10,198 nucleotides of DNA from positions 1 to 10,198 of the forward strand of contig CALBWZ010000044.1 in assembly GCA_937893415.1 (NCBI GenBank), in the 5' to 3' direction. The stretch's first letter is position 1; each line of letters begins with the position of its first letter. The stretch comes from an uncultured Comamonadaceae bacterium (GTDB taxonomy: Bacteria > Pseudomonadota > Gammaproteobacteria > Burkholderiales > Burkholderiaceae_C). Position numbers and translations under genes: made by a program. The notes below the pieces were generated by a model. The model saw only the letters and a list, made by a program, of their open reading frames with translations, made no database searches and was not told where the DNA came from. Positions 1 through 7,030 of the stretch are shown in pieces.

Positions 1-539
1 TGGTGGATGAGGCGTACCAGCCATTTGCCAACAACACTTGGCTGGACCACATGCGAGCCCAGCCGCAACGCTTCGCGCACGTGCTGCTCATGCGCACCTT
101 GTCGAAGTTCGGCTTGGCTGGCGTGCGTTTGGGCTACATGCTGGGCCAAGCTGATCTGGTGGGCCAGCTGGACAAGCTGCGCCCGCCCTACAACGTCAGC
201 GCTCTCAATGCGGAGTGTGCTTTGTTTGCCCTTGAGCATGAAGCCGTATTTGCCGAACAAGCCGCAGCGATACGCGCACAGCGTGAGCGCATGTTGGTGC
301 AATTGGGCTCTTTGCCAGGTTTGCAAGTATTCCCAAGCCAAGCCAATATGATTTTGGTGCGTGTTGCAGATGCTGCTAAAACCTTTGCTGCCCTCAAGTC
401 TGCGGGTGTCTTGGTCAAGAATGTTTCTACAATGCATATATTGCTGCACAATTGCCTTCGGTTAACCGTTGGTACGCCAGCAGAAAATGACCAACTCTTA
501 GAAGCGCTAACGTTAGACGCATTGAAAGCCGCTGTATGA
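1..539 (+). CDS. hisC: Histidinol-phosphate aminotransferase, C-terminal half (5' end outside window)
   Basis: PLP-dependent fold-type I aminotransferase that converts imidazole acetol phosphate and glutamate to histidinol phosphate in the cytoplasm. The frame is already open at the left edge, so only about 178 C-terminal residues of a protein that is normally about 350-370 residues long are visible. The fragment opens with VDEAYQPF, the conserved PLP-ring aspartate/tyrosine segment of HisC. It continues with [15 protein letters not shown], where the lysine (fragment residue 35) is the expected Schiff-base lysine. Near the end, VLVKNVS followed by [13 protein letters not shown] matches the family's substrate-phosphate arginine region. 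The stop codon overlaps the hisB start (ATGA), which suggests translational coupling. The position before hisB fits HisC rather than another class I/II aminotransferase. The first two bases belong to a codon cut by the window edge. Confidence 0.95.
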   Translation, partial: VDEAYQPFANNTWLDHMRAQPQRFAHVLLMRTLSKFGLAGVRLGYMLGQADLVGQLDKLRPPYNVSALNAECALFALEHEAVFAEQAAAIRAQRERMLVQLGSLPGLQVFPSQANMILVRVADAAKTFAALKSAGVLVKNVSTMHILLHNCLRLTVGTPAENDQLLEALTLDALKAAV

Positions 540-1159
540 ACGCCCCCACAACGTCGCCTGCCATCTCTACACCGCGTATTGCACAGGTAGAGCGCAATAC
601 AAACGAAACTCAAATTCAAGTTCGTGTGAACCTTGATGGCACAGGTGAAGCCAAGCTGCACACTGGCATTGGGTTTTTTGACCACATGTTGGATCAGATC
701 GCTAGGCACGGCTTGATCGATCTTGACATACAAGCCACAGGCGACTTGCACATAGATGGTCACCACACGGTTGAAGATGTCGGTATTACTTTGGGTCAAG
801 CCGTGGCGCAGGCTGTGGGTGACAAGCGTGGCTTGGTGCGCTATGGCCATGCCTATGTGCCACTCGACGAGGCCTTGTCTAGGGTGGTGGTGGACTTCTC
901 AGGCCGTCCAGGACTGCACATGTTTGTGCCATTCAAAAGCGGCATGATCGGCGAGTTTGATACCCAATTGGCCTTTGAGTTTTTCCAAGGCTTTGCCAAC
1001 CACGCTGGTGTTACTGTTCACATTGACAACTTGCGCGGTGAAAACGCGCATCACCAAGCTGAAACTGTTTTCAAAGCATTCGCCAGAGCCTTGCGCATGG
1101 CGCTGAGCGTGGATCCGCGGGCTGCCAATGTTGTGCCTTCCACCAAAGGCAGCTTGTAA
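536..1159 (+). CDS. hisB: Imidazoleglycerol-phosphate dehydratase (monofunctional HisB)
   Basis: Mn-dependent enzyme that dehydrates imidazole glycerol phosphate to imidazole acetol phosphate, the sixth step of histidine synthesis. The 207 residues match the dehydratase alone (usually about 195-200 residues). The N-terminal histidinol-phosphatase domain of enterobacterial HisB is absent. Visible motifs are [16 protein letters not shown] (residues 44-59), DGHHTVED (74-81) and ENAHHQAE (169-176), which supply the histidine and glutamate metal ligands. PSTKG near the C-terminus is also typical. The two HHxxE-type motifs reflect the internal duplication of the fold. The start ATG overlaps the hisC stop. 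The first 15 or so residues are Thr/Pro/Ser-rich and not conserved, as is common in this family. Confidence in function is very high. Confidence 0.98.
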   Translation: MNAPTTSPAISTPRIAQVERNTNETQIQVRVNLDGTGEAKLHTGIGFFDHMLDQIARHGLIDLDIQATGDLHIDGHHTVEDVGITLGQAVAQAVGDKRGLVRYGHAYVPLDEALSRVVVDFSGRPGLHMFVPFKSGMIGEFDTQLAFEFFQGFANHAGVTVHIDNLRGENAHHQAETVFKAFARALRMALSVDPRAANVVPSTKGSL

Positions 1160-1184
1160 CAGCTTCCTGAATCTAGGCTTTATT

Positions 1185-1868
1185 GTGTCCATCTCGAACG
1201 CAACGGCAGGCGCACCCTATGTCGCGATTGTTGACTATGGCATGGGCAACCTGCGTTCGGTGGCCACTGCTGTGCAAGCCGCTGCAAAAGACAGCGACCT
1301 AGAGGTACGCATTACAGCCAACCCGCAAGAAGTGTTGAACGCGCAGCGTGTGGTGTTGCCAGGTCAAGGCGCTATGGCCGATTGTGTCGCCGAACTCGAC
1401 CGAAGTGGGCTACGAGACGCCGTGTTACATGCCGCGGCAAACAAACCCTTGTTTGGCGTATGTGTGGGCATGCAAATGTTGTTGGACCACAGCGAAGAAG
1501 GCGATACCCCCGGACTGGGCTTGGTTGCTGGCCAAGTAAAACGTTTCCAATTGGCTGGCCAGTTGCAAAGCGACGGGTCGCGCTTCAAGGTACCGCAAAT
1601 GGGCTGGAATCAAGTGCGCCACACCGCCGCATCGGGCCGGCCACATCCCATTTTTGAGGGTGTTGATAACAATGCTTATTTTTACTTTGTGCACAGCTTT
1701 TACGCTGAGCCTTTGCGAACAGAAGAATGCGCAGCGAGTGCGCACTATGGTGAGTGGTTTTGCGCCGCTGTGGCACGGGATAATCTGTTTGCGACCCAAT
1801 TTCATCCTGAAAAAAGTTCTAAACAAGGCTTGACCTTGTACAGAAATTTTTTACACTGGAAGCCTTAA
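1185..1868 (+). CDS. hisH: Imidazole glycerol phosphate synthase, glutamine amidotransferase subunit
   Basis: Class I glutaminase that releases ammonia from glutamine and passes it to HisF. I chose GTG at 1185: it leaves hisB by 25 bases, has an AGG seven bases upstream (1175-1177), and puts the conserved [14 protein letters not shown] near the N-terminus of a 227-residue protein. An in-frame ATG at 1128 would overlap the end of hisB and add 19 residues that do not look like HisH. The nucleophile is Cys93 in [11 protein letters not shown]. The His/Glu partners are His207 and Glu209 in [11 protein letters not shown], close to the C-terminus. GWNQV and YFYFVHSFY match HisH segments that face HisF. 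The start codon is inferred; the function is clear. Confidence 0.96.
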   Translation: MSISNATAGAPYVAIVDYGMGNLRSVATAVQAAAKDSDLEVRITANPQEVLNAQRVVLPGQGAMADCVAELDRSGLRDAVLHAAANKPLFGVCVGMQMLLDHSEEGDTPGLGLVAGQVKRFQLAGQLQSDGSRFKVPQMGWNQVRHTAASGRPHPIFEGVDNNAYFYFVHSFYAEPLRTEECAASAHYGEWFCAAVARDNLFATQFHPEKSSKQGLTLYRNFLHWKP

Positions 1869-1885
1869 TCCTTGAGCGGCGTGTA

Positions 1886-1915
1886 TTCACCTGTCGCTTT
1901 TCTACGAGCTATAAA
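1886..1915 (+). promoter_or_regulatory. Possible internal promoter before hisA (weak)
   Basis: The 64-base gap between hisH and hisA contains TATAAA at 1910-1915, with TTCACC 18 bases upstream at 1886-1891. This matches the sigma-70 -10 box at five of six positions and the -35 box at four of six. It could give extra transcription of hisA-hisF-hisI-hisE. It may also be chance, because the region is T/A-rich and no regulator site is recognisable. Confidence 0.2.
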
Positions 1916-1932
1916 ACTTCGCCACTGACACC

Positions 1933-2673
1933 ATGTTGTTAATACCTGCAATCGATTTAAAAGACGGTCAATGTGTTCGCCTTAAGCAAGGTGATATGGA
2001 CCAATCCACTGTGTTTGGCCTGAATCCTGCCGAGGTGGCGCGTTCTTGGGTTGACAAGGGCGCGCGTCGCGTGCATTTGGTTGATCTCAACGGTGCGTTC
2101 GCTGGACAGCCTAAAAACGAGCTGGCTATTAAGCGCATTTTGGCTGAGATTGGTGGTGAGGTCGATGTGCAGCTCGGTGGCGGCATTCGTGACCTAGACA
2201 CCATAGAACGTTATTTGGACGCAGGTTTGACCTACGTCATCATTGGCACAGCCGCGGTGACAAACCCAGGCTTTTTGCAAGATGCTTGCTCCGCATTTGG
2301 TGGCCATATTATTGTCGGCTTGGACGCCAAGGATGGCAAGGTAGCCACCGATGGCTGGAGCAAACTGACAGGGCATGAGGTTGTAGACCTTGGTAAAAAA
2401 TACCAAGACTATGGCGTTGAAGGCATCATCTATACCGACATTGGTCGTGACGGTATGTTGAGTGGCATCAACATTGACGCAACCGTGAAGTTGGCACAAG
2501 CCCTCACTATCCCCGTTTTTGCCTCGGGAGGTTTGTCTAACCTTGACGATATACGTGCGCTGTGCGCTGTTGAGGAAGAGGGTGTTGCTGGCGTGATTTG
2601 CGGGCGTTCCATTTACAGCGGTGATCTTGACTTTGAAGCGGCACAAGATTTGGCTGACGAACTCAATGGTTAA
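1933..2673 (+). CDS. hisA: ProFAR isomerase (HisA)
   Basis: A (beta/alpha)8-barrel enzyme that performs the Amadori rearrangement of ProFAR to PRFAR. Its 246 residues are the normal length. The N-terminus [17 protein letters not shown] holds catalytic Asp8. Asp131 in GLDAKDG is the second catalytic aspartate. GGGIRD (residues 82-87) and the FASGG segment (about 196-200) are the two phosphate-binding loops of the internally duplicated barrel. [12 protein letters not shown] (167-178) is the characteristic HisA segment that separates it from the related HisF. No clear Shine-Dalgarno sequence precedes the ATG. It follows hisH after 64 bases, one of the larger gaps in the operon, and is followed by hisF after 33 bases. 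Confidence 0.98.
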   Translation: MLLIPAIDLKDGQCVRLKQGDMDQSTVFGLNPAEVARSWVDKGARRVHLVDLNGAFAGQPKNELAIKRILAEIGGEVDVQLGGGIRDLDTIERYLDAGLTYVIIGTAAVTNPGFLQDACSAFGGHIIVGLDAKDGKVATDGWSKLTGHEVVDLGKKYQDYGVEGIIYTDIGRDGMLSGINIDATVKLAQALTIPVFASGGLSNLDDIRALCAVEEEGVAGVICGRSIYSGDLDFEAAQDLADELNG

Positions 2674-2706
2674 AGGTTTACCTCGGACCGTGCGAACAGA
2701 GACGTC

Positions 2707-3486
2707 GTGCTAGCCAAACGTATCATTCCTTGCATGGACGTGACTGATGGGCGTGTGGTCAAAGGCGTGAATTTTGTGGCCCTGCGCGACGCTGGTGACC
2801 CTGTTGAGATTGCTGCTCGCTACAACGAACAAGGTGCAGATGAGCTGACATTTTTAGATATCACGGCCACCAGTGATGGGCGCGACCTTACCCTGCACAT
2901 GATCGAGGCGGTCGCTTCACAAGTATTTATCCCACTGACGGTTGGCGGCGGTGTGCGCACCGCTGACGATGTGCGTCGATTACTCAATGCGGGTGCTGAT
3001 AAAACAAGTTTTAACTCAGCCGCCATTGCCAACCCACAAGTTATCAACGACGTGAGTGCCAAGTATGGTTCTCAGTGCATCGTAGTGGCCATTGACGCAA
3101 AACGTCGCACTGGTGGTGACTTGCTGCTGCGCGGTGAGGGGTGGGATGTGTACAGCCACGGCGGGCGTAAAAACACAGGCCTCGATGTTTTGGCTTGGGC
3201 CAAACTCATGACTGAAGCTGGCGCTGGTGAGTTGCTGCTGACCAGCATGGACAAAGACGGCACGCGCTCTGGTTTTGACTTGGCCCTCACACGCACTGTC
3301 AGCGATGCGGTCAATGTGCCTGTTATTGCTTCTGGCGGTGTGGGAACGCTGGCGCATCTGGCAGACGGTATTCAGTTGGGCCATGCTGACGCAGTACTGG
3401 CGGCTAGTATTTTTCACTTTGGTGACCATACTGTTGGCGAGGCTAAGGCCTTGATGGCATCACGCGGCATTGCAGTTCGTTTGTAA
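2707..3486 (+). CDS. hisF: Imidazole glycerol phosphate synthase, cyclase subunit
   Basis: Barrel subunit that uses ammonia from HisH to turn PRFAR into imidazole glycerol phosphate plus AICAR, linking histidine and purine synthesis. The start is a GTG, and the encoded protein begins (M)[19 protein letters not shown], the standard HisF N-terminus. This places the catalytic aspartates at exactly 11 and 130 (VVAIDAKR), the numbers known for the family, so the GTG start is well supported. GGGVRTADD (80-88), [11 protein letters not shown] (179-189) and ASGGVG (208-213) are the phosphate-binding and loop motifs. The 259-residue length is normal. The ribosome site is weak (an AGAGAC tract just upstream). 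Confidence 0.98.
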   Translation: MLAKRIIPCMDVTDGRVVKGVNFVALRDAGDPVEIAARYNEQGADELTFLDITATSDGRDLTLHMIEAVASQVFIPLTVGGGVRTADDVRRLLNAGADKTSFNSAAIANPQVINDVSAKYGSQCIVVAIDAKRRTGGDLLLRGEGWDVYSHGGRKNTGLDVLAWAKLMTEAGAGELLLTSMDKDGTRSGFDLALTRTVSDAVNVPVIASGGVGTLAHLADGIQLGHADAVLAASIFHFGDHTVGEAKALMASRGIAVRL

Positions 3487-3540
3487 AGGCAGTCGCGGGT
3501 CCAAAAGCTGCGCGCCTCAATCGCATCAACGGCCTTTTTT
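3485..3540 (+). promoter_or_regulatory. Possible attenuator-like fold between hisF and hisI
   Basis: AAAGGC at 3485-3490 (overlapping the hisF stop) can pair with GCCTTT at 3532-3537, and the right arm runs into a T-tract ending at 3540. The same AGGC can instead pair with GCCT at 3514-3517, extended by GCG 3495-3497 with CGC 3511-3513 across a bulge. The two pairings exclude each other. The stems are short and the outer loop is 41 bases long, so this is a structural suggestion and not a recognised terminator or riboswitch. Confidence 0.2.
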
Positions 3541-3558
3541 GCCTGATAAGCTTGCACT

Positions 3559-4026
3559 ATGACCACTTCAGACACCACCAAAACAGCGACACCGTCTGAC
3601 ACGTTCAGTCCGTCCATCACGGAAACCAACTGGTTGGACGCCATCGACTGGGACGCCAAGGGCTTGGTGCCAGTTATTGCCCAAGAGCTTGCTACAGGTG
3701 ATGTGTTGATGTTTGCGTGGATGAACCGCGAGGCCCTGACACTGACTCGCCAGCTTGGCCGTGCCGTCTACTTCAGTCGCTCACGCAACAAGCTGTGGCA
3801 CAAAGGTGAAGAGTCTGGCCATGTGCAAACCGTGCACAGCATTCGAGTTGATTGTGATGCGGATGTGTTGCTGCTAACGGTCACGCAGTTGGGGCACGAG
3901 CCCGGTATTGCTTGCCATACTGGCAGACACTCGTGCTTTTATCAAGAGCTGAGCATTGGGGCTGAGCCACCCCAGTGGCAAGCCATTGCGCCAGTGCTCA
4001 AAGACCCCACTCACATTTACAAATAA
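3559..4026 (+). CDS. hisI: Phosphoribosyl-AMP cyclohydrolase (HisI)
   Basis: Zinc enzyme that opens the adenine ring of phosphoribosyl-AMP, the third pathway step. The core from about residue 25 contains [20 protein letters not shown] (49-60), [20 protein letters not shown] (69-88), the DCDAD metal cluster (98-102) and [10 protein letters not shown] (118-127), with Cys119 and Cys126 as the expected zinc ligands. The ATG at 3559 is well supported because two in-frame stops (TGA TAA, 3544-3549) lie directly upstream and the next Met is inside the core. The protein has about 24 extra N-terminal residues rich in Thr and Ser that lie outside the conserved domain. HisI and HisE are separate here, unlike the fused HisIE of enterobacteria. 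Confidence 0.97.
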   Translation: MTTSDTTKTATPSDTFSPSITETNWLDAIDWDAKGLVPVIAQELATGDVLMFAWMNREALTLTRQLGRAVYFSRSRNKLWHKGEESGHVQTVHSIRVDCDADVLLLTVTQLGHEPGIACHTGRHSCFYQELSIGAEPPQWQAIAPVLKDPTHIYK

Positions 4027-4031
4027 TTGCT

Positions 4032-4451
4032 ATGACACAAGATTCACCAACAGATTTCACGCACGATGGCACCTTGCATAGACTTGCTCAGGTCATTGAG
4101 TCACGCAAGCCTGCCAACGGCGGAGATGCGTCCAGCAGCTATGTGGCGCGGCTGTTCGATAGAGCGCCAGACGCCTTTTTAAAGAAAATTGGTGAGGAAG
4201 CCACCGAGGTGGTGATGGCCGCAAAAGATTTGCAAGCGGCACCTAACGACGCGGGTAAGGCCTTGTTGGTGGGTGAGGTGGCTGACCTGTGGTTTCATAG
4301 CATGGTGGCACTGGCCCATTTCAACTTGCAACCCGCCGATGTGTTGGCCGAACTGGCCAGGCGCGTGGGTGTGAGTGGTATCGAGGAAAAAGCCCTCAGG
4401 AAAGCGCAGAGTCGAGACGCACAAGCACTGGAGGATAAGCATGCAAGCTGA
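4032..4451 (+). CDS. hisE: Phosphoribosyl-ATP pyrophosphatase (HisE)
   Basis: MazG-like alpha-helical pyrophosphohydrolase that removes pyrophosphate from phosphoribosyl-ATP, the second pathway step. I start it at ATG 4032, five bases after the hisI stop, giving 139 residues. An earlier in-frame ATG at 3975 lies inside hisI and would add a tail unlike His[16 protein letters not shown] (51-65) carries the ExxE metal ligands (Glu55, Glu56, Glu59), and GEVADLWFH (81-89) supplies the second acidic pair (Glu82, Asp85). SYVARLF (36-42) is the typical substrate-side segment. No Shine-Dalgarno sequence is visible, so translation is probably coupled to hisI. The last 11 bases overlap the next gene. 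Confidence 0.96.
   Translation: MTQDSPTDFTHDGTLHRLAQVIESRKPANGGDASSSYVARLFDRAPDAFLKKIGEEATEVVMAAKDLQAAPNDAGKALLVGEVADLWFHSMVALAHFNLQPADVLAELARRVGVSGIEEKALRKAQSRDAQALEDKHAS
4430..4434 (+). promoter_or_regulatory. Strong ribosome binding site inside hisE for the next gene
   Basis: GGAGG lies six bases before ATG 4441. It decides the start of the membrane protein gene, because the longer in-frame option at 4375 has no such site and would give a basic, non-hydrophobic leader. Confidence 0.75.
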
Positions 4452-4833
4452 TTTCAATGCTGATGCGCAGCGCCTTCATAGCCTAAATACCATTGGCACT
4501 ATCAGCTACGTGTTGCACGTGATTGTGGCCGTAGGTGCATTGATACCTGGGGGACAGTGGGGACCTTTGTTGCTGTTAGTGGCGTTGGTGATGGACCTGT
4601 ATAAGCGTCCCCAAGCTTTAGGCACTTGGCATGAGTCGCATTTCTCGTGGCGTTTGCGCTCTGTGCTGTGGGTGGGCTTGGCCTACCTGGTCACGCTGCC
4701 ACTGTGGCTGTTGTTTATATGGCCGGGTTGGTTGGCATGGTTGATCATCTCAGTGTGGTTTTTAATACGAATTGTGCGTGGTTTTATGAGCTTGAACGCA
4801 GGTGAACCTATGGAGAGAGCAGCACATGCATGA
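4441..4833 (+). CDS. Small multi-pass membrane protein, DUF4870-like
   Basis: A 130-residue protein of unknown function. About 16 polar N-terminal residues are followed by hydrophobic stretches at roughly 17-36, 40-54, 73-95 and 97-114, so three or four membrane helices are likely. The polar loop [17 protein letters not shown] (61-77), with a His-x-x-His-Phe pattern before an Arg and a Trp, resembles the conserved loop of DUF4870/Tic20-like proteins. That assignment is from memory of the family and is tentative. The start at ATG 4441 is fixed by a strong GGAGG. The gene overlaps hisE by 11 bases and the HIT gene by 8, so it is probably translated with both. Nothing in the sequence links it to histidine synthesis. 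Confidence 0.85.
   Translation: MQADFNADAQRLHSLNTIGTISYVLHVIVAVGALIPGGQWGPLLLLVALVMDLYKRPQALGTWHESHFSWRLRSVLWVGLAYLVTLPLWLLFIWPGWLAWLIISVWFLIRIVRGFMSLNAGEPMERAAHA
4812..4817 (+). promoter_or_regulatory. Ribosome binding site for the HIT gene
   Basis: GGAGAG, within a longer GGAGAGAG, is eight bases upstream of ATG 4826 and lies inside the end of the membrane protein gene. It favours ATG 4826 over the in-frame ATG at 4802. Confidence 0.65.
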
Positions 4834-5182
4834 TGAGAACTGTTTATTTTGTAACATTGCAGCAGGCAATATTCCAAGTAAAAAAGTCTATGAAGACCAA
4901 GATATCTTTGCATTTCACGACATTGCGCCGTGGGCGCCCATTCACTTTTTGATTGTCCCCAAAGCGCATATTTCGTCAATGGCGCAGCTGACCAGTTCGG
5001 ACGCAGCCTTGATGGGAAAAATCATGACCCTTGCTCCCCATCTGGCTTTAGAGCAGGGTTGCGAACCCTATCCTGAAGGCGGCTTCAGGGTGGTGGTGAA
5101 CACGGGAGATCATGGCATGCAAGAGGTACAGCATTTGCATGTGCACGTTGTGGGTGGGCCTAGGCCTTGGCGCAAAGGTTAA
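4826..5182 (+). CDS. hinT: HIT-family nucleotide hydrolase (HinT-like)
   Basis: Small cytoplasmic histidine-triad protein of 118 residues. HinT enzymes hydrolyse purine nucleoside phosphoramidates and aminoacyl-adenylates. The N-terminus CLFCNIAAGNIPSKKVYED (6-24) and FAFHDIAPWAPIHFLIVPK (28-46) are the standard HinT opening, and Cys6/Cys9 resemble the paired cysteines of some members. The triad is HLHVHVV at 103-109, with His105 and His107 in the catalytic centre, preceded by NTGDHGMQEV. The C-terminus is short (GGPRPWRKG). The start follows a good ribosome site, and the ATG overlaps the stop of the upstream gene (ATGCATGA). Placement directly after his genes is common in betaproteobacteria. 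The physiological substrate cannot be read from sequence. Confidence 0.95.
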   Translation: MHDENCLFCNIAAGNIPSKKVYEDQDIFAFHDIAPWAPIHFLIVPKAHISSMAQLTSSDAALMGKIMTLAPHLALEQGCEPYPEGGFRVVVNTGDHGMQEVQHLHVHVVGGPRPWRKG

Positions 5183-5218
5183 CCTGAATTGGGATGCAGG
5201 TGGGTGTTCCATGTCTTA

Positions 5219-5280
5219 TTTAGCCGTGCTGCTAAACGGGTCACCCCTTAGCCGTAGAATGAGGTGCTAAGGTTTTAGCA
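5219..5280. repeat. Five alternating TTAGC/GCTAA copies forming nested inverted repeats upstream of tatA
   Basis: Copies lie at 5219-5224 (TTTAGC), 5231-5236 (GCTAAA), 5248-5252 (TTAGC), 5266-5270 (GCTAA) and 5275-5279 (TTAGC), strictly alternating in direction, so each can pair with its neighbours. The outer pairs are perfect 6-base dyads: TTTAGC-N6-GCTAAA and TGCTAA-GGTT-TTAGCA (5265-5280). The middle pair encloses GGG (5238-5240) and CCC (5245-5247), giving a longer hairpin. No T-run follows, so these are not classic terminators. They sit in the 142-base gap between the HIT gene and tatA, where a promoter or regulator site for tatABC would be expected. Confidence 0.6.
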
Positions 5281-5324
5281 TACGGGTAGCAATTGCTGCG
5301 CATTGAATTTTCAAGGAGTTAGAC

Positions 5325-5558
5325 ATGGGTGCTTTTTCAATTTGGCATTGGTTGATCGTTTTGTTGATTGTTGTGATGGTGTTCGGCACCAAGAAACTTA
5401 AAAACTTAGGCTCGGACTTGGGCGGTGCCGTTAAGGGATTTAAAGACGGTATCAAAGAAGGTGGCGCAACGCCAGATGATGAAGCGCCTGCGCAGGTTAC
5501 GCAAGCCAAATCTGAGTCTGGTGAGACCATAGACGTGCAAGCTAAAACCAAGTCATAA
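5325..5558 (+). CDS. tatA: Sec-independent protein translocase subunit TatA
   Basis: Single-pass inner membrane protein whose oligomers form the variable channel or membrane-thinning element of the Tat system. It has 77 residues. A short N-terminus and a transmembrane helix at about 6-20 ([14 protein letters not shown]) are followed by the hinge Phe20-Gly21 in FGTKKL. An amphipathic helix follows (about 22-43, [19 protein letters not shown]). The tail is acidic and polar, including PDDEAP. The ribosome site AAGGAG (5313-5318) is six bases before the ATG. It is the first gene of tatABC and probably has its own promoter in the 142-base gap upstream. TatE is a paralogue with the same features, but the operon position argues for TatA. 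Confidence 0.97.
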   Translation: MGAFSIWHWLIVLLIVVMVFGTKKLKNLGSDLGGAVKGFKDGIKEGGATPDDEAPAQVTQAKSESGETIDVQAKTKS

Positions 5559-5602
5559 GTGACCACGTTCAATTCTGTTTGTTGTATTGATGTGATCTCA
5601 AG

Positions 5603-6097
5603 ATGATTGACTTAGGCATATCTAAATTAGCCCTCATTGGTGCTGTAGCCCTGATTGTGATTGGCCCTGAGAAGCTGCCTAAAGTAGCCCGTACCGTTGG
5701 TGCATTGTTGGGTAAAGCCCAGCGCTATGTGTCTGATGTCAAAGCTGAAGTCAACCGTTCTATGGAGCTGGAAGAGCTTCGCAAAATGAAAGATGGTTTT
5801 CAGGGCGCTATGAACGACGCGAAATCTTCAGTCGAGTCTGCAGGCAAAGATTTTGAAGATGAGTGGAAAGACGTGACTGGTAATACCTCAACGTCACCTG
5901 CAGGCGTCAGTTCAGACGACTACGGCTACATAGGCTCAAGTTACAACAGCTATGCGCGGCCAAAGAAGCGTTGGCGCGCCAAGCGTGCCGCCGTACCGCA
6001 ATGGTACAAAGCCCGAAGCGGTCAACGCAGTCATATTCAATCTGGTGCGGCGCGAGTGGCCAGGTTTAGGCCGCAGATTAACCGCATCTCTCCATAA
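5603..6097 (+). CDS. tatB: Sec-independent protein translocase subunit TatB
   Basis: Partner of TatC in the receptor complex that recognises twin-arginine signal peptides. The N-terminus [20 protein letters not shown] is a transmembrane helix. [12 protein letters not shown] (20-31) is the TatB hinge, with Glu-Lys-Leu-Pro after the Gly-Pro, which separates it from TatA (FGTKKL). A charged amphipathic helix follows (about 33-66). Residues 77-118 are a polar linker. From 119 to the end (164) the protein is unusually basic and aromatic, containing KKRWRAKR and PQWYKAR. It lies 44 bases after tatA and 5 before tatC. The ribosome site is weak. I infer that the basic tail is a lineage trait and not a frameshift, because the frame stays open up to the tatC start and the composition is coherent. 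Confidence 0.95.
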   Translation: MIDLGISKLALIGAVALIVIGPEKLPKVARTVGALLGKAQRYVSDVKAEVNRSMELEELRKMKDGFQGAMNDAKSSVESAGKDFEDEWKDVTGNTSTSPAGVSSDDYGYIGSSYNSYARPKKRWRAKRAAVPQWYKARSGQRSHIQSGAARVARFRPQINRISP

Positions 6098-6102
6098 AAT
6101 TT

Positions 6103-6999
6103 ATGACCAGCAACCAACCTGAGCCAGACGAGTCCGTTGGCACTGAGCAGTCCTTTGTCCAGCATTTGTTAGAGCTTCGTAACAGGTTGGTTTATGCCTT
6201 TATAGGCCTGCTGATCTGCATGGGTGCGTTGGCTTTATGGCCAGGACCCGCCACGCTCATAGACTGGATAGCCATACCCATTCAGGCTCATATGCCACCA
6301 GGCGCCAAGTTAATTGCAGTGGGTGTGTTTTCGCCGTTCTTCATACCCCTTAAGGTATTGATGATGGCGGCCTTTTTGATGTGTTTGCCATGGATCATGT
6401 ATCAAGCATGGGCATTTGTGGCACCAGGTTTGTACAGCCACGAAAAGCGTTTTGCAATCCCACTTATTTTGTTTGGCAGCTTTTTAGCCTACGGTGGCAT
6501 TGCTTTTGTGCAATTGCTGGTGTTGGACAAAATGTTTGCTTTTATTCAAGCATTTGCGCCACCAAGCGTGGCAGCTACGCCAGATATCGCATCGTATGTT
6601 GAAGCTATCTTGTCCCTGTATCTAGCCTTTGGCTTGGCTTTTCAGGTGCCCATTGTGGTGATCTTGTTGGTTCGTTTCGGCATGGTTACAGTCGAACAAC
6701 TGAAGGCCTTCAGGGGTTACTTCATAGTGGTGGCCTTTGTGATAGCCGCCTTCGTGACTCCCCCGGATGTCATTTCACAGTTGTCGCTGGCCATACCGAT
6801 GTGCATCTTGTACGAATTTGGCATGCTTGGTGCCAGATGGTTTGAACGCAGCAGCAAGTCACCTGACGGCGACGACAAGTCTGACGACTCTAAAGCAGCC
6901 AAAAGTGATGTTGCTGGCATGTCAGCAGCAGTAGACGATAAAAAAGACGGTTCAAACAGCAGCGTGTCAAACAACAACGACGGATCCAACATACCCTAA
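6103..6999 (+). CDS. tatC: Sec-independent protein translocase subunit TatC
   Basis: Six-helix inner membrane protein and main receptor for twin-arginine signal peptides. FVQHLLELRNRLVYAF (18-33) is the conserved N-terminal cytoplasmic motif, with Glu24 matching the signal-peptide-binding glutamate of E. coli TatC (Glu15). SPFFIPLKV (77-85), YQAWAFVAPGLYSHEKR (100-116, with Glu114 matching E. coli Glu103) and FVTPPDVISQ (217-226) are further hallmarks. DIASYVEAILSLYLAFGLAFQVP (161-183) also matches. The 298 residues exceed the usual 250-260 because of a polar tail from about 249, rich in Ser, Asp, Lys and Asn. It starts five bases after tatB without an obvious ribosome site, suggesting coupled translation. 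It converges on the protease gene with only 31 bases between stops and no clear terminator. Confidence 0.98.
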   Translation: MTSNQPEPDESVGTEQSFVQHLLELRNRLVYAFIGLLICMGALALWPGPATLIDWIAIPIQAHMPPGAKLIAVGVFSPFFIPLKVLMMAAFLMCLPWIMYQAWAFVAPGLYSHEKRFAIPLILFGSFLAYGGIAFVQLLVLDKMFAFIQAFAPPSVAATPDIASYVEAILSLYLAFGLAFQVPIVVILLVRFGMVTVEQLKAFRGYFIVVAFVIAAFVTPPDVISQLSLAIPMCILYEFGMLGARWFERSSKSPDGDDKSDDSKAAKSDVAGMSAAVDDKKDGSNSSVSNNNDGSNIP

Positions 7000-7030
7000 A
7001 TAATAATGCGATGTTTTTTGTCGATCACGT

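Noticed and set aside
188..850. A 220-codon open frame on the - strand opposite hisC and hisB
   Set aside because: It is antisense to two clearly conserved genes, has no domain I recognise, and has a composition typical of a mirrored coding frame.
1128..1184. A longer HisH beginning at ATG 1128
   Set aside because: The extra 19 residues are encoded in bases that mostly overlap the end of hisB and do not resemble HisH. GTG 1185 gives the standard N-terminus.
3016..3429. A 137-codon open frame on the - strand opposite hisF
   Set aside because: It lies wholly within hisF, shows no recognisable motif, and has no upstream signals.
3414..3659. A - strand open frame spanning the hisF-hisI gap
   Set aside because: Most of it is antisense to the ends of hisF and hisI, and the part in the gap shows no protein family features.
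3975..4031. A longer HisE beginning at ATG 3975
   Set aside because: The added part is out-of-frame hisI sequence with no HisE similarity. ATG 4032 directly follows the hisI stop.
5231..5260. A sigma-70 promoter for tatA using TAGAAT at 5255-5260
   Set aside because: The -10 match is reasonable, but no acceptable -35 box lies 16-18 bases upstream, so I did not list it.
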